NCBI RefSeq assembly: GCF_030717995.2
Contig: NZ_CP157743.1
Coordinates: 2,940,501 to 3,004,500 of the forward strand
Reading direction: 5' to 3'
Source: Methylomarinum sp. Ch1-1
Lineage (GTDB): Bacteria; Pseudomonadota; Gammaproteobacteria; Methylococcales; Methylomonadaceae
Length of the DNA stretch: 64,000 nucleotides
A program made the translations under genes and the position numbers. Each line of letters begins with the position of its first letter. Positions within the stretch are counted from its first letter, which is position 1. Below the pieces are notes generated by a model. The model was not told where the DNA came from. It did not search any database and was given only the letters and a program-made list of their open reading frames with translations. Below, piece by piece: positions 28,055 through 36,153 of this stretch.

Positions 28055-29366
28055 ATGAACGAACATGACCGATTGATTGAGGAACCAAGACTCTTTGACC
28101 AACTGTGCTCAACGTTGTATTTGAGTGCGGATTTGAACAGGTGAAGAAGAACAAAGGCAAACCCGGCATTGACGGGGTCACGATAGCCGACTTTGAAGCC
28201 CGTTTAGACGAAGAGCTAAGTCGTCTGCAACAGGAATTGCAGGATTGGACTTACCAACCCTCGCCGGTTCGCCGAGTGGAAATACCTAAGCCTGGCGGCA
28301 AGGGCGTACGTCTGCTCGGCATACCGACGGTGCGGGATCGTGTGGTACAGACGACCCTGAAATTGTTGCTGGAACCGATCTTTGATCCGCATTTTTCAGG
28401 GCACAGCTATGGCTTTCGTCCGGGACGGAGTCAACACCAAGCGGTGCAAGCGGCGCAACGGATCGTGGAAAGCGGTAAACCCTATGTGGTGGACATCGAC
28501 TTATCGAAGTTCTTCGATCGTATTCACCACGACCGGCTGATTGGCCGGATGGGGCAACGGATCGCCGACAAACGCATCTTGCGCTTGATCGGCATGATGC
28601 TGCGCAGTGGCGTGATGATCAACGGCGTCGTCAACCCTAACAAGGAAGGTGCGATGCAGGGCGGACCGTTAAGCCCTTGCTGAGCAACATTGTTCTGGAC
28701 GAACTGGATCAGGAATTGGAAAAGCGCGGACTGGAATTTTGTCGGTTTGCCGATGACTGCAACATTTTCGTTGGGTCGCAAAAGGCGGCGGAGCGAGTGA
28801 TGGAGAAAGTCAGCCAATTCATCGAAAACAAGCTGAAACTGAAGGTGAACCGGGAGAAAAGCCAAGTGGCTAAATCCGATGCGGTAAAGTTCTTAGGCTT
28901 TACCGTGGTCGACGGGACGGTAGCGATTGCGCACAAAGCCCTGCAAACGGCCATGAGTAAAGTCAAAGCCTTAACGCCGCGAGGCACCCATCAGACGCTG
29001 AATCACACCCTGGCCGACCTTAATCAGTGGTACGTGGGCTGGGCCAACTACTACAGCTTGACCCAATACCCGTCCCAGCTGAGGAAAATCGAAGCCCATA
29101 TCCGGCGACGATTACGAGCGAGGCTGGTGAGTCAGCAGAAGCGGAAACAGCATCTGTATCGAAACCTGGTCAAACGGGGCGTACCGCGAAAGCAAGCCGC
29201 CCAGACGGTCTTTTCCAACAAGAAACGGTGGGCGCTTTCCGCAACCCGAGCGGTGACGAGAGCCTATCCGAACAGTTGGTTTATCAACCTGATGGGACAG
29301 GAAATACGATCCGACCGACAGTTAGCGCATTGGTTTGAGGTATCTCAATGGATTCGTCTTACGTGA
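28055..29366 (+). pseudogene. Group II intron reverse transcriptase/maturase, frameshifted
   Basis: The central frame from ~28105 reads QVKKNKGKPGIDGVTIADF, GVRLLGIPTVRDRVVQ, SYGFRPGRSQHQAVQ and VVDIDLSKFFDRIHHD. It stops at 28683 within GGPLSPC. The next frame resumes with LLSNIVLDELDQELEKRG, catalytic FADD (CRFADDCNIFVG) and the maturase X domain GWANYYSLTQ to 29366. A single base appears missing at 28675-28680. The likely N-terminus from 28055 (MNEHDRLIEEPRLFDQL) is also in another frame, with the shift near 28108-28125. No HNH endonuclease domain is seen. Confidence 0.88.
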
Positions 29367-29367
29367 G

Positions 29368-29397
29368 GAGCCGTGTACGGACCCGTACGCACGGTTC
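29368..29397 (+). ncRNA. Group II intron domain V
   Basis: The catalytic hairpin reads GAGCCGTGTACGG then CCGTACGCACGGTTC, matching the conserved domain V form with the AGC triad and paired GGTTC. It lies directly after the RT stop codon. A domain VI-like stem follows to 29435. Confidence 0.9.
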
Positions 29398-29780
29398 TGT
29401 GGGCAGACGGGAGCTGCGGCTCCCTCTGACCCGATAAGGTGGAGACAAAATAAAAGGTCTCCCGAAACGCCGTCAAGTCATTTGTGGGAGTGCGACGGAG
29501 CCAGCATCGAGTTTACGATGATATGGCGGAGTGGCACGGACGCAGGACGAATCGGGGCCGCCGGAGGCAATAATCGCCACGTAATTTCTGCCGCTTGCTT
29601 GGGCTGGGATGCCCAAAACAAGCTTTCGCAGAAATAGTGGCGCGCTAGGTTAAATACACCACAGCGCTGTGCCTGGCTACGGCAGAAACCGAGGCAATAT
29701 TAACTTGGATATGACTGCAAGAATTCCTTTGTAGAAAGTTTCCGACAAATCATAGCTTAATAAACCAATGAATTTCCTGA

Positions 29781-30716
29781 TTAGCAAGATGCGTCAGCTT
29801 GCCGAAGCCAATAATCCGGGCGGGGTTCAGTCGTAGCCGCAGCCACGATAAGGCGCGTCGTAATGGTATCGAGACGGAAGCGTCGGTTAAAGCGGTATGC
29901 GAACGCACCTAAGTAACGGGTGCCGTATTTTGCGAAATCGAAAGCATGGTAGGCGCCGCCTAGACTGGTTTTGAGATTGCCCAGCACCGTATTGATCCAA
30001 CAGAATTCCGGCAGGTCCCTGGGCTTCCGGCCACCGGCGATGATCACCTGGTGTTTGCAATCGGCATCGGTCACGCCGGAAAAACAGGCCAAGCCATCGG
30101 ACCGCACGACACAGCCGGAGCTGAGATCATCTTGTGCCCAATTGGCAATGGCTTTGCGGGTAAAACCGGGAATCGGCGCCATCTTGATAAACCTCGGCTG
30201 TCCCTCGGGGGTGAGTGAGAGTGCCGCGATAAACGGTACCTTGTTCTCCGAACCGCGACCGGCCTTGCCGCCAGCTAATTCGCCCCCGAGATAGGCATCG
30301 TCTACCTGGATGTCGCCGTCCAAGGTGTATCGGGCCTCCCGTTCGACCATCGCTTGCATCAGTTTCTGCTGGATCAACCATGCAGTGGGGTAACTGACGC
30401 CCAATTGCCGTTTCAAAGTGAGGGCGGACAAGCCGGTCTTAGCCTGGCTGATCAAGTAGATCGCCAGAAACCAGACCGTCAGTTTAAGGTGGGTGCTCTG
30501 GAATAAAGTGCCCGAAATCAGCGACGTCTGTAACCGGCAGGACCGACATTGGAAGGTTTTGCGCCTGCCAGATTTAAGCACATAGTGTTCGGCATCCCCG
30601 CAGCCGGGGCAGCGAAAGCCCTGGGGCCAACGGGACTGTTCCAGGCTGACTTTACATTGCGCTAAAAAGGCAGGCAGTGACAGGCCTGTTTGAAACTGAA
30701 TTTTATTCATGGCCAT
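29781..30716 (-). CDS. IS1595-family transposase
   Basis: The 311-residue protein has an N-terminal zinc ribbon (CPGCGDAEHYVLKSGRRKTFQCRSC). An ISXO2-like DDE domain follows, with VDDAYLGGE, VRSDGLACFSG and a late His/Glu region (NTVLGNLKTSLGGAYHAF). The ATG at 30716 has AGGAG 8 bases upstream; the frame extends further but without support. Terminal repeats could not be fixed in 29649-29780 or 30717-31030, so element boundaries are unknown. Confidence 0.88.
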   Translation of the reverse strand: MAMNKIQFQTGLSLPAFLAQCKVSLEQSRWPQGFRCPGCGDAEHYVLKSGRRKTFQCRSCRLQTSLISGTLFQSTHLKLTVWFLAIYLISQAKTGLSALTLKRQLGVSYPTAWLIQQKLMQAMVEREARYTLDGDIQVDDAYLGGELAGGKAGRGSENKVPFIAALSLTPEGQPRFIKMAPIPGFTRKAIANWAQDDLSSGCVVRSDGLACFSGVTDADCKHQVIIAGGRKPRDLPEFCWINTVLGNLKTSLGGAYHAFDFAKYGTRYLGAFAYRFNRRFRLDTITTRLIVAAATTEPRPDYWLRQADASC

Positions 30717-31116
30717 GAGTTGGACTCCTGGGGGAATTAAGTGGCCAGTATGCGCCTTCTGGTCGAGAATATCCTGGTTTTTGGGCTTTAGCTGAAGAAG
30801 CTTGCTAATCAGGTAACTCAAGTCTGGAGAAACGCTTGGGAAGGGTCAAAAATGTCGATTTCCCCACCCATGGCACCGGCAGACAGCTGATTTTGGCAAT
30901 TTTGGTCCGGATGGCTCGGGAAACGAAGTTAACGCGGTTTTCCCTTTCCGAAAAATCGGCAAGTCTGCACCGCCTAGAGGATGTACATCAATCCTCTAAC
31001 CGAGTCTGAACGACATTCCATAACGCTCCCTTGACAATTTCCTGTTGCGACCTTATTTTAGATAGAGGCCTAAGTTAAAATAAAAGAACTGTTAATTCAA
31101 AAAGTGAAATAAGAGC
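30717..31116. other. Region upstream of fic
   Basis: This 400-base gap probably contains the end of the IS1595 element and then the fic promoter. A TAGAGGA...TCCTCTA hairpin lies near 30983-31001. No gene is supported. Confidence 0.45.
31031..31059 (+). promoter_or_regulatory. Sigma-70 promoter for fic
   Basis: A perfect -35 box TTGACA (31031-31036) is followed after 17 bases by TATTTT (31054-31059). The predicted start near 31066 leaves a ~50-base leader before the fic ATG at 31117. Confidence 0.7.
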
Positions 31117-32283
31117 ATGAACAGGGATCTACAAGGCCATTACATAACCATTTCGACAGTTGGTGAAAAGGCACAAGCCTTTGTTCCGGCTCCATTGCCG
31201 CCAACGCCACCTATTGAATGGTCATCCGAACTCAGGGAAAAGTTTGATCAGGCCCTGTTGGCTCTCGGTCGTCTGGACAGTGTTTCGGTGTTGCTCCCGG
31301 ACACCTCGCTCTTTCTTTATATGTATGTGCGTAAAGAAGCGGTTCTTTCCTCGATGATTGAGGGAACACAATCTTCGCTTTCCGACCTGTTGTTGTTTGA
31401 ATTTGAGCATCAACCCGGTGTGCCGCTGGATGACGTGCAGGAGGTCAGTAATTATGTGGCGGCGCTGAATCACGGCTTGAATCGACTGAATGAAGATTTT
31501 CCTATCTCTCTCCGATTGCTGAAAGAGATTCACAGTGTTCTGCTGTCGAAGGGGCGCGGTAAGGAATGTGATCCGGGTGAGTTTCGCAGAAGCCAGAACT
31601 GGATTGGTGGTAGCCGTCCCGGTACAGCTGCTTTCGTACCTCCGCCTCCGGAATATGTTCAGGAGTGCATGGGTAAGCTGGAGCTGTTTTTGCACGATCA
31701 ACCGGAAAAGACGTCTGTTCTTATCAAAGCGGCTCTGGCCCATGTTCAGTTTGAAACCATCCACCCGTTTTTAGATGGTAACGGACGTCTGGGGCGTTTG
31801 ATCATCACTCTGCTGCTCTGTTCTGAGCGAGTGCTTAAAGAGCCGATGCTTTACTTGAGTTTGTATTTCAAAACTCATCGGCAGCGGTATTATGAACTGC
31901 TGAATGAAGTACGCCTGACTGGTGACTGGGAGGCTTGGCTGGACTTCTTTGCTGACGCCGTCATCCATACAGCCACTCAGGCAGTGGAGACAGCCCAGCA
32001 ACTGATGAAGCTTTCTGCTGAGGATGGTCAACGTATCAATGGTCTCAAACGCATTTCCGGCTCTGCGCATCTGATTCACAAAGTGATGCTGGAGCGGCCG
32101 ATGGCCTCGCCAAACTGGATTCAGGAGAAGACCCAGCTGTCACCGGCAACCGTTAACGCATGCCTGCGTGAACTGGAACAACTTGGCATTGTCGAAGAGG
32201 TAACCGGTCAGAAGCGAAACCGCCTTTATTCCTATGTAGAATACATCCGGATAATGAACGAAGGTACCGAGCTGCCACGCTAG
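31117..32283 (+). CDS. Fic-domain protein with N-terminal inhibitory motif
   Basis: The 388-residue protein carries the Fic core HPFLDGNGRLGR (His ~216), which transfers AMP from ATP to a Ser, Thr or Tyr of a target. Near residues 78-83, SSMIEG fits the (S/T)xxxE(G/N) inhibitory motif placed before the core, as in class II self-inhibited Fic proteins, so no separate antitoxin is needed. An N-terminal Fic_N-like domain (~1-100) and a C-terminal winged-helix (~325-388, LSPATVNACLRELEQLGIVEEV) complete the usual Fic/DUF4172-like architecture. It stands alone between mobile elements and was probably horizontally acquired. Confidence 0.9.
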   Translation: MNRDLQGHYITISTVGEKAQAFVPAPLPPTPPIEWSSELREKFDQALLALGRLDSVSVLLPDTSLFLYMYVRKEAVLSSMIEGTQSSLSDLLLFEFEHQPGVPLDDVQEVSNYVAALNHGLNRLNEDFPISLRLLKEIHSVLLSKGRGKECDPGEFRRSQNWIGGSRPGTAAFVPPPPEYVQECMGKLELFLHDQPEKTSVLIKAALAHVQFETIHPFLDGNGRLGRLIITLLLCSERVLKEPMLYLSLYFKTHRQRYYELLNEVRLTGDWEAWLDFFADAVIHTATQAVETAQQLMKLSAEDGQRINGLKRISGSAHLIHKVMLERPMASPNWIQEKTQLSPATVNACLRELEQLGIVEEVTGQKRNRLYSYVEYIRIMNEGTELPR

Positions 32284-32362
32284 TCGGATGTGGTTTGAAT
32301 TTGTTACGCTGGGCATGGCGGAATGAGTCGAACTTACGTCCGTTCTCTGTTTGGGGAAAAAG

Positions 32363-32840
32363 ATGCCGGATCAAGCGCTTTCGATTGCTGTCAGGGCGGC
32401 CAATCTGCCTTCGGATCGCTGGCTGTTTATCAACGGCTTATCCGGTTTAACCTCCTTTATGGCAAGAGAGGGGATTAACGATCCCGAACAAGCCTTCCAA
32501 GCTTTCTTCGATGCCGCGAAACACTTCCATAACCTGGAAAGCGACTACAACGGTAAAAGCTTCACCGATTACCTGCGAGAGAAAGCCGCCGCCAAAGCCC
32601 GGCGTTTTAACGTCGCGTTTCCCGGTGTCGGTGACGTGGTGCAAGAGAAAATTGGCTCGATTGACTTTGCCGAACAGCGAAGGCGGATTGAACCGGTTGA
32701 CCTTTGTGGGTGATGCGGCTGATCGCACGGTGAATATCGGCAATCCGGATCGGCTGGACAAAATGAGCGGCCGAATGCCGAAGGCTAATCTATTCGGCGA
32801 TATCGTCCATCTATGGTTGTTCGACAAGGACGCTGTGGGG
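32363..32840 (+). pseudogene. Unidentified frameshifted gene before a transposase
   Basis: From the ATG at 32363 one frame runs to 32713 (MPDQALSIAVRAANLPSDRW, LTSFMAREGINDPEQAFQAF, YLREKAAAKARRFNVAFPG). A second frame continues from ~32690 (EGGLNRLTFVGDAADRTVNI, MPKANLFGDIVHLWLFDKD). The two join naturally around FAEQ/EGGL, suggesting one ~160-residue protein with a single frameshift. I do not recognise the family. It may be a host gene truncated by the following IS, or its degenerate 5' part. Confidence 0.4.
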
Positions 32841-32841
32841 A

Positions 32842-33933
32842 TTGATTCCGTCCCCCACGACCGATGGCCGCTTATTGATTGGCTTGGACGATTTTATCAA
32901 CCTCAAAGTGGGTCAACACATTTTCGGCTGCGCGTCGATTTTCGATCATGCCGCCAAAGCGAATCAAAGCCGTTACCCCTGGGCGCAAAATGTGGTGTCG
33001 ATCGGCTTACTGAAGCAGGTCAAAGGTCGTTGGGCCTGTTTGTTTTTGGGCTTTCGTTTTTACTTACCCCGTCACATGATCGCCGAACAAAAGGAAACCG
33101 CCAAAATCAAAGGCCAAGTCGCGCCGTTTCAAAGCAAACTCACGCAAGCGGCGGAAATGCTAATCGCCGTCGCCGGTCACTTTGCTTCGACACCGATGCT
33201 GGCGGTCACCGACAGCTGGTTTGGGAATCAGGGGTTATGGAAGCCGGTGCGCCAAACGGTAGGCGAACGTTTTCACCTGTTATCCCGATTGCGCAGCAAC
33301 CAGGTGCTCTATGCGCTCCCCGACGCCCGGCCCGCCGATGCCAAGACACGCGGACGCCCCCGTAAATACGGCCAGCGTCTGGGGACCGTGACCGACCGAG
33401 CGCACGCGCTCCGGCAGCAAACTGCTGCCTATCAGGTTAACCTGTATGGCAAAGTACGCGAAGTACTGGCGGTTGAGAAAACCGTCATGCTGAAGACCTT
33501 AAAATGCCCCATCAAGGTCGTGTGGGTGTTTCGTAAAACCCAGTGGGTCGCCTTGTTTACGACCGATCTCGACTTGTCGGTCACCCAGGTCATCGAATAT
33601 TATGGCGCTCGGTGGAAGATCGAGTCCGGCTTTAAAGAACTCAAGCAAGACATTGGCAGTCAAAAATGCCAGAGCCGGAATGCCCAGGCCGTGATAAACC
33701 ACCTGCATTTCTGTATGATGGCCACCACGGTCACCTGGATGTACGCCGATCGCATCAAAGCGGATCCGCAACGTCGGCACAAGGTCAAGGGGCGGACGAG
33801 TTTCGCCTTTTCCGATGTCCGGCGCCTCATCGCCGAAGCCTCACTGAGTGAAGATTTTGATAGGCTTTGCCATAAACCCACCAATCCCATGAAAAATTCG
33901 CTGGTCGCGGTGTTGTTACGCATGGTGGCTTGA
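32842..33933 (+). CDS. IS701/IS4-like DDE transposase, probably 5'-truncated
   Basis: The 363-residue frame shows LLIGLDDFINLKVG (first Asp), AVTDSWFGNQGLW (second Asp) and the YREK signature YYGARWKIESGFKELK (Glu). This is the DDE set of IS4/IS701-type enzymes. Relatives start some 80 residues earlier; here the frame opens with a weak TTG and the preceding region is in other frames, so the N-terminus is probably lost. The stop lies 44 bases before ureG, which suggests insertion between ureG and its former upstream partner. Confidence 0.75.
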   Translation: MIPSPTTDGRLLIGLDDFINLKVGQHIFGCASIFDHAAKANQSRYPWAQNVVSIGLLKQVKGRWACLFLGFRFYLPRHMIAEQKETAKIKGQVAPFQSKLTQAAEMLIAVAGHFASTPMLAVTDSWFGNQGLWKPVRQTVGERFHLLSRLRSNQVLYALPDARPADAKTRGRPRKYGQRLGTVTDRAHALRQQTAAYQVNLYGKVREVLAVEKTVMLKTLKCPIKVVWVFRKTQWVALFTTDLDLSVTQVIEYYGARWKIESGFKELKQDIGSQKCQSRNAQAVINHLHFCMMATTVTWMYADRIKADPQRRHKVKGRTSFAFSDVRRLIAEASLSEDFDRLCHKPTNPMKNSLVAVLLRMVA

Positions 33934-33977
33934 GGCGTTTTTAGGAAACTTCAGGACATTAATAAAGGACCATAAAA

Positions 33978-34484
33978 ATGGATAAACAAATTCTGAGAGT
34001 CGGTATAGGCGGCCCGGTCGGGTCAGGCAAGACTGCACTGGTCGATGCCTTGTGCAAAGAAATGAGCCAGGATTATCAAATCGGCGTCGTGACCAACGAT
34101 ATATACACGCGAGAAGATCAACAGTTCCTGATTCGCAGCCAGGCCTTGCCCGAGGAACGTATCTTGGGCGTCGAAACCGGCGGTGACAACTTGAGTGCGA
34201 CCTTTAGCCCGGAATTGGCCGATTTGACTATTTATGTCATAGATGTGTCTGCCGGCGACAAGATTCCCCGCAAGGGCGGGCCGGGCATCACCCGTTCCGA
34301 TTTGCTGGTGATCAACAAAATCGACTTGGCGCCTTATGTCGGCGCTTCACTTGATGTGATGGATAGCGATGCCCGTAAGATGCGAGGAGGGCATCCCTTT
34401 GTTTTTACAAATCTTAAAACCGCGGAGGGCTTGAATAAGGTAGTCGGTTTTATCGTTCAGCGAGGCCTGTTGAACGTGACTTGA
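33978..34484 (+). pseudogene. ureG: Urease accessory GTPase UreG with internal deletion
   Basis: The 168-residue frame has P-loop [76 protein letters not shown] and a normal UreG C-terminus. Family members are ~205 residues. Here GVETGG runs directly into GDNLSATFS, so about 36 residues are missing in frame, including the nickel-binding CPH motif and the LIFVESGG strand (Walker B/switch region). Recombination between the similar GVETGG and VESGG coding sequences would explain it. No other urease gene is in the window. The protein could fold but should not insert nickel. Confidence 0.88.
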
Positions 34485-34549
34485 CCGGAGGCGTCTAAAA
34501 ACAGTCGCATGATGGCCGAGTTCTTCAAATTCCGACCGCGTTTCTGAGG

Positions 34550-34590
34550 CAGAGGCGGGCGCACTCGATGCCGGCCGCTTGATTCACATA
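34550..34590 (-). pseudogene. 41-base remnant of a third copy of the tandem HTH gene
   Basis: The stretch matches 34981-35021 inside the first HTH gene with two differences. It encodes the same ERARLC-like segment. It shows that the gene family once had a third member here. Confidence 0.6.
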
Positions 34591-34674
34591 CTACGAGCTC
34601 CCGGAAGATTTGTAATTCAAACAAAGCCGATTGGCTAAAATTCGAGCCGCCAAACAGGCAATTCGCCTACAATG

Positions 34675-34841
34675 GGAAAATCAGTGTCGATGCCGATCAT
34701 CAAATCATCGTAGGCCAACACCTCAGTCAGCACGCCAACGACAAGCTGGAGGTTGGGCCGGCCCTTCAAGATCTGCAAGACAACGCTGGGCAACTACTGC
34801 CCGAGCAAATCAGTGCGGACAATGGCTATCACCCTTTTTAG
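34675..34841 (+). pseudogene. IS1182/IS5-type transposase fragment
   Basis: The + frame reads AYNGKISVDADHQIIVGQHL then SQHANDKLEVGPALQDLQ and EQISADNGY before a stop. This matches the DDE core of IS1182-like transposases (VDA...HQIIV...ADAGY). Both ends are missing. Confidence 0.75.
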
Positions 34842-34856
34842 TTAATCCGCAGTTAC

Positions 34857-35288
34857 TTAAGAAGTATCGGTATCAAGCTTACTAACCTCTAAGTTGAGTT
34901 GTTTATTTTTTCCAGAAACGTCACTAAGCTTCGAGCTTCGCTCGCGTCGCTGAATCGGCGTCGTATGTTTCAGCATGGTGCAGAGGCGGGCGCGCTCGAT
35001 GCCGGCCGCTTGATACACATATCTGATCGCGCGGACTTCATGGGCATAAATAAAATCGCCGTTGGGGGATTCGATGGCTTCCGGCGTCAAACGAAAACCT
35101 CGCCACGGCTTGCCCAAGCAATCGAGGCGACCGCTCATCAGTTCCAAACACGCTTGCACGGACTTAGGCGGACGCTGTTTTTTCCAATTATGGACGGTTC
35201 TTTCGGTCACTTCAAAAAAAGCCGCCAGTTCTTTTTCATCTCGAAAACCGGCGTCGATGAGCAACCAGTGAAAATGGGCTTGATTCAT
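34857..35288 (-). CDS. Phage-type HTH protein, DUF3653/XafT-like (copy 1)
   Basis: The 143-residue protein has an N-terminal helix-turn-helix (KELAAFFEVTERTVHNWKKQ, residues ~16-36). A PWRGFRLTPEAIESPNGDFIYAHEVRA block (~60-87, in parts) follows, then a variable basic tail. The HTH plus W-x-G-F/W and SP-x-G pattern resembles DUF3653/VC1465-family proteins, which in the Vibrio element TLC activate XerCD recombination (XafT). The start MNQAHFHW is chosen because AGGAG lies 7 bases upstream. A paralog lies 209 bases away and a dif-like site under 1 kb away, which supports a Xer-linked role; this remains inference. Confidence 0.65.
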   Translation of the reverse strand: MNQAHFHWLLIDAGFRDEKELAAFFEVTERTVHNWKKQRPPKSVQACLELMSGRLDCLGKPWRGFRLTPEAIESPNGDFIYAHEVRAIRYVYQAAGIERARLCTMLKHTTPIQRRERSSKLSDVSGKNKQLNLEVSKLDTDTS

Positions 35289-35496
35289 CGGCATCTCCTG
35301 AAAACACGATTGATATTCGATATCGGCCGGGCAATTCCTTTTTTTATGATGTTAGGGACTTTTGAGGGGGGATCGCGATGATTTTGTCAGTCTATAGCTA
35401 CATTCCATCGACTCAGCGTCGCGTTATGCTTAGTAACAACCAAAGGATTCGTGATTGGCGCCATCCTTGGTGGCTCAACGGTTTGACGGGATTGTG

Positions 35497-35925
35497 TCAA
35501 TTTCGCGTCTTATGTTTGCATGGATGCGCTGTGTCCGTGACGACGGTCAGCGCCGGTTTTTCCGCTTTCCGGCAACGGTTGCGCCGACGGATCGGGGTCG
35601 TATACTTCAGCATGGTACAAAGCCGAGCGCGATCGATGTCGGCCGCCAGGTAGACATAGGCGATCGCGCGGACTTCATGGGCATAAATGAAATCGCCGTT
35701 GGGGGATTCGATGGCTTCCGGCGTCAACCGGAAGCCTCGCCAGGGTTTACCTAGGCAATCGAGTTTGCCGCTCATCAGTTCCAGACAGGCCCGTACCGGT
35801 TTCGGCAACCGATGCTTTTGCCAATTGCGCACGGTTCTTTCGGTGACCTCGAAGAAGTCGGCCAGTTCTTTTTCCGTGTGGAAACCGGCATCGATCATCA
35901 GCCAATGGAATTCGGACAGGGTCAT
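35497..35925 (-). CDS. Phage-type HTH protein, DUF3653/XafT-like (copy 2)
   Basis: This 142-residue protein is a close paralog of copy 1 over residues 1-110. Shared segments include DAGF, ELA.FFEVTERTV.NW, LELMSG.LDCLGKPWRGF and SPNGDFIYAHEVRAI. It differs in the last 30 residues. The start MTLSEFHW follows AGGTGG; an upstream GTG is less likely. It reads away from the dif-like site 136 bases upstream, so its promoter must lie beside that site. The tandem copies look like a duplication with continued coding constraint, since both frames are intact. Confidence 0.65.
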   Translation of the reverse strand: MTLSEFHWLMIDAGFHTEKELADFFEVTERTVRNWQKHRLPKPVRACLELMSGKLDCLGKPWRGFRLTPEAIESPNGDFIYAHEVRAIAYVYLAADIDRARLCTMLKYTTPIRRRNRCRKAEKPALTVVTDTAHPCKHKTRN

Positions 35926-36060
35926 CACGTCCACCTAACAGGCGCGCAACCCGATGGCCGGTTGATGCGTTGGCCAGGGGATCGGGAAAATAGACCATAA
36001 AAGCCACCGGAAAATAGGATGACGCATGCGGTAACGATTGCGACGGCGGCGAGTTTTGTA

Positions 36061-36088
36061 ATTTGACATAATATACATTATGCGAACA
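36061..36088 (-). other. dif: dif-like XerCD recombination site
   Basis: Read on the minus strand, the 28 bases consist of an arm TGTTCGCATAA, the central hexamer TGTATA and an arm TTATGTCAAAT. The E. coli dif has GGTGCGCATAA, TGTATA and TTATGTTAAAT, so 25 of 28 positions agree and the central region is identical. This is either the chromosome dimer-resolution site, marking the terminus, or an attachment site of a Xer-dependent element. No second copy was seen in the window. Confidence 0.85.
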
Positions 36089-36153
36089 TATTGATTATTT
36101 ATCAAAGCCTCATTACCCTAGAAATTCTTTACGATATTTTTATGAATTGACCT

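Larger units (their letters stand above)
27401..29435 (+). mobile_element. Group II intron with reverse transcriptase ORF
   Basis: The element begins GTGTGACTGG, fitting the group II 5' consensus GUGYG, and ends ...CCGAT, fitting the AY end. Comparison with the empty 311-bp repeat at 61172-61482 fixes both boundaries. It has a ~650-base structured 5' part, an RT/maturase ORF in domain IV, domain V at 29368-29397 and a domain VI-like stem after it. The RT ORF is frameshifted, so independent mobility is doubtful, though the ribozyme may still splice. Confidence 0.92.
27303..29648 (+). repeat. 311-bp structured repeat, copy 1, interrupted by a group II intron
   Basis: Positions 27303-27400 and 29436-29648 together form one 311-base sequence. 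It appears identical to the uninterrupted copy at 61172-61482 (98 and 213 bases on each side). The right part can fold into a long stem (CGCCAC, ATTTCTGC and TTGGGC arms pairing with GCCCAA, GCAGAAAT and GTGGCG) and a GGAGAC/GTCTCC hairpin. It begins 37 bases after the anti-sigma stop. No protein is recognised. Confidence 0.8.
34485..34856. other. Debris region after ureG
   Basis: No intact gene. It contains a 41-base remnant of the HTH gene family that follows (34550-34590) and an IS1182-type transposase fragment (34675-34841). Confidence 0.6.

Noticed and set aside
27241-29660. Integron attC site around the intron (GTTTAAC and GTTAAAT motifs flank it)
   Set aside because: The motifs lie too far apart, no integrase is present, and the flanking sequence is explained by the 311-bp repeat.
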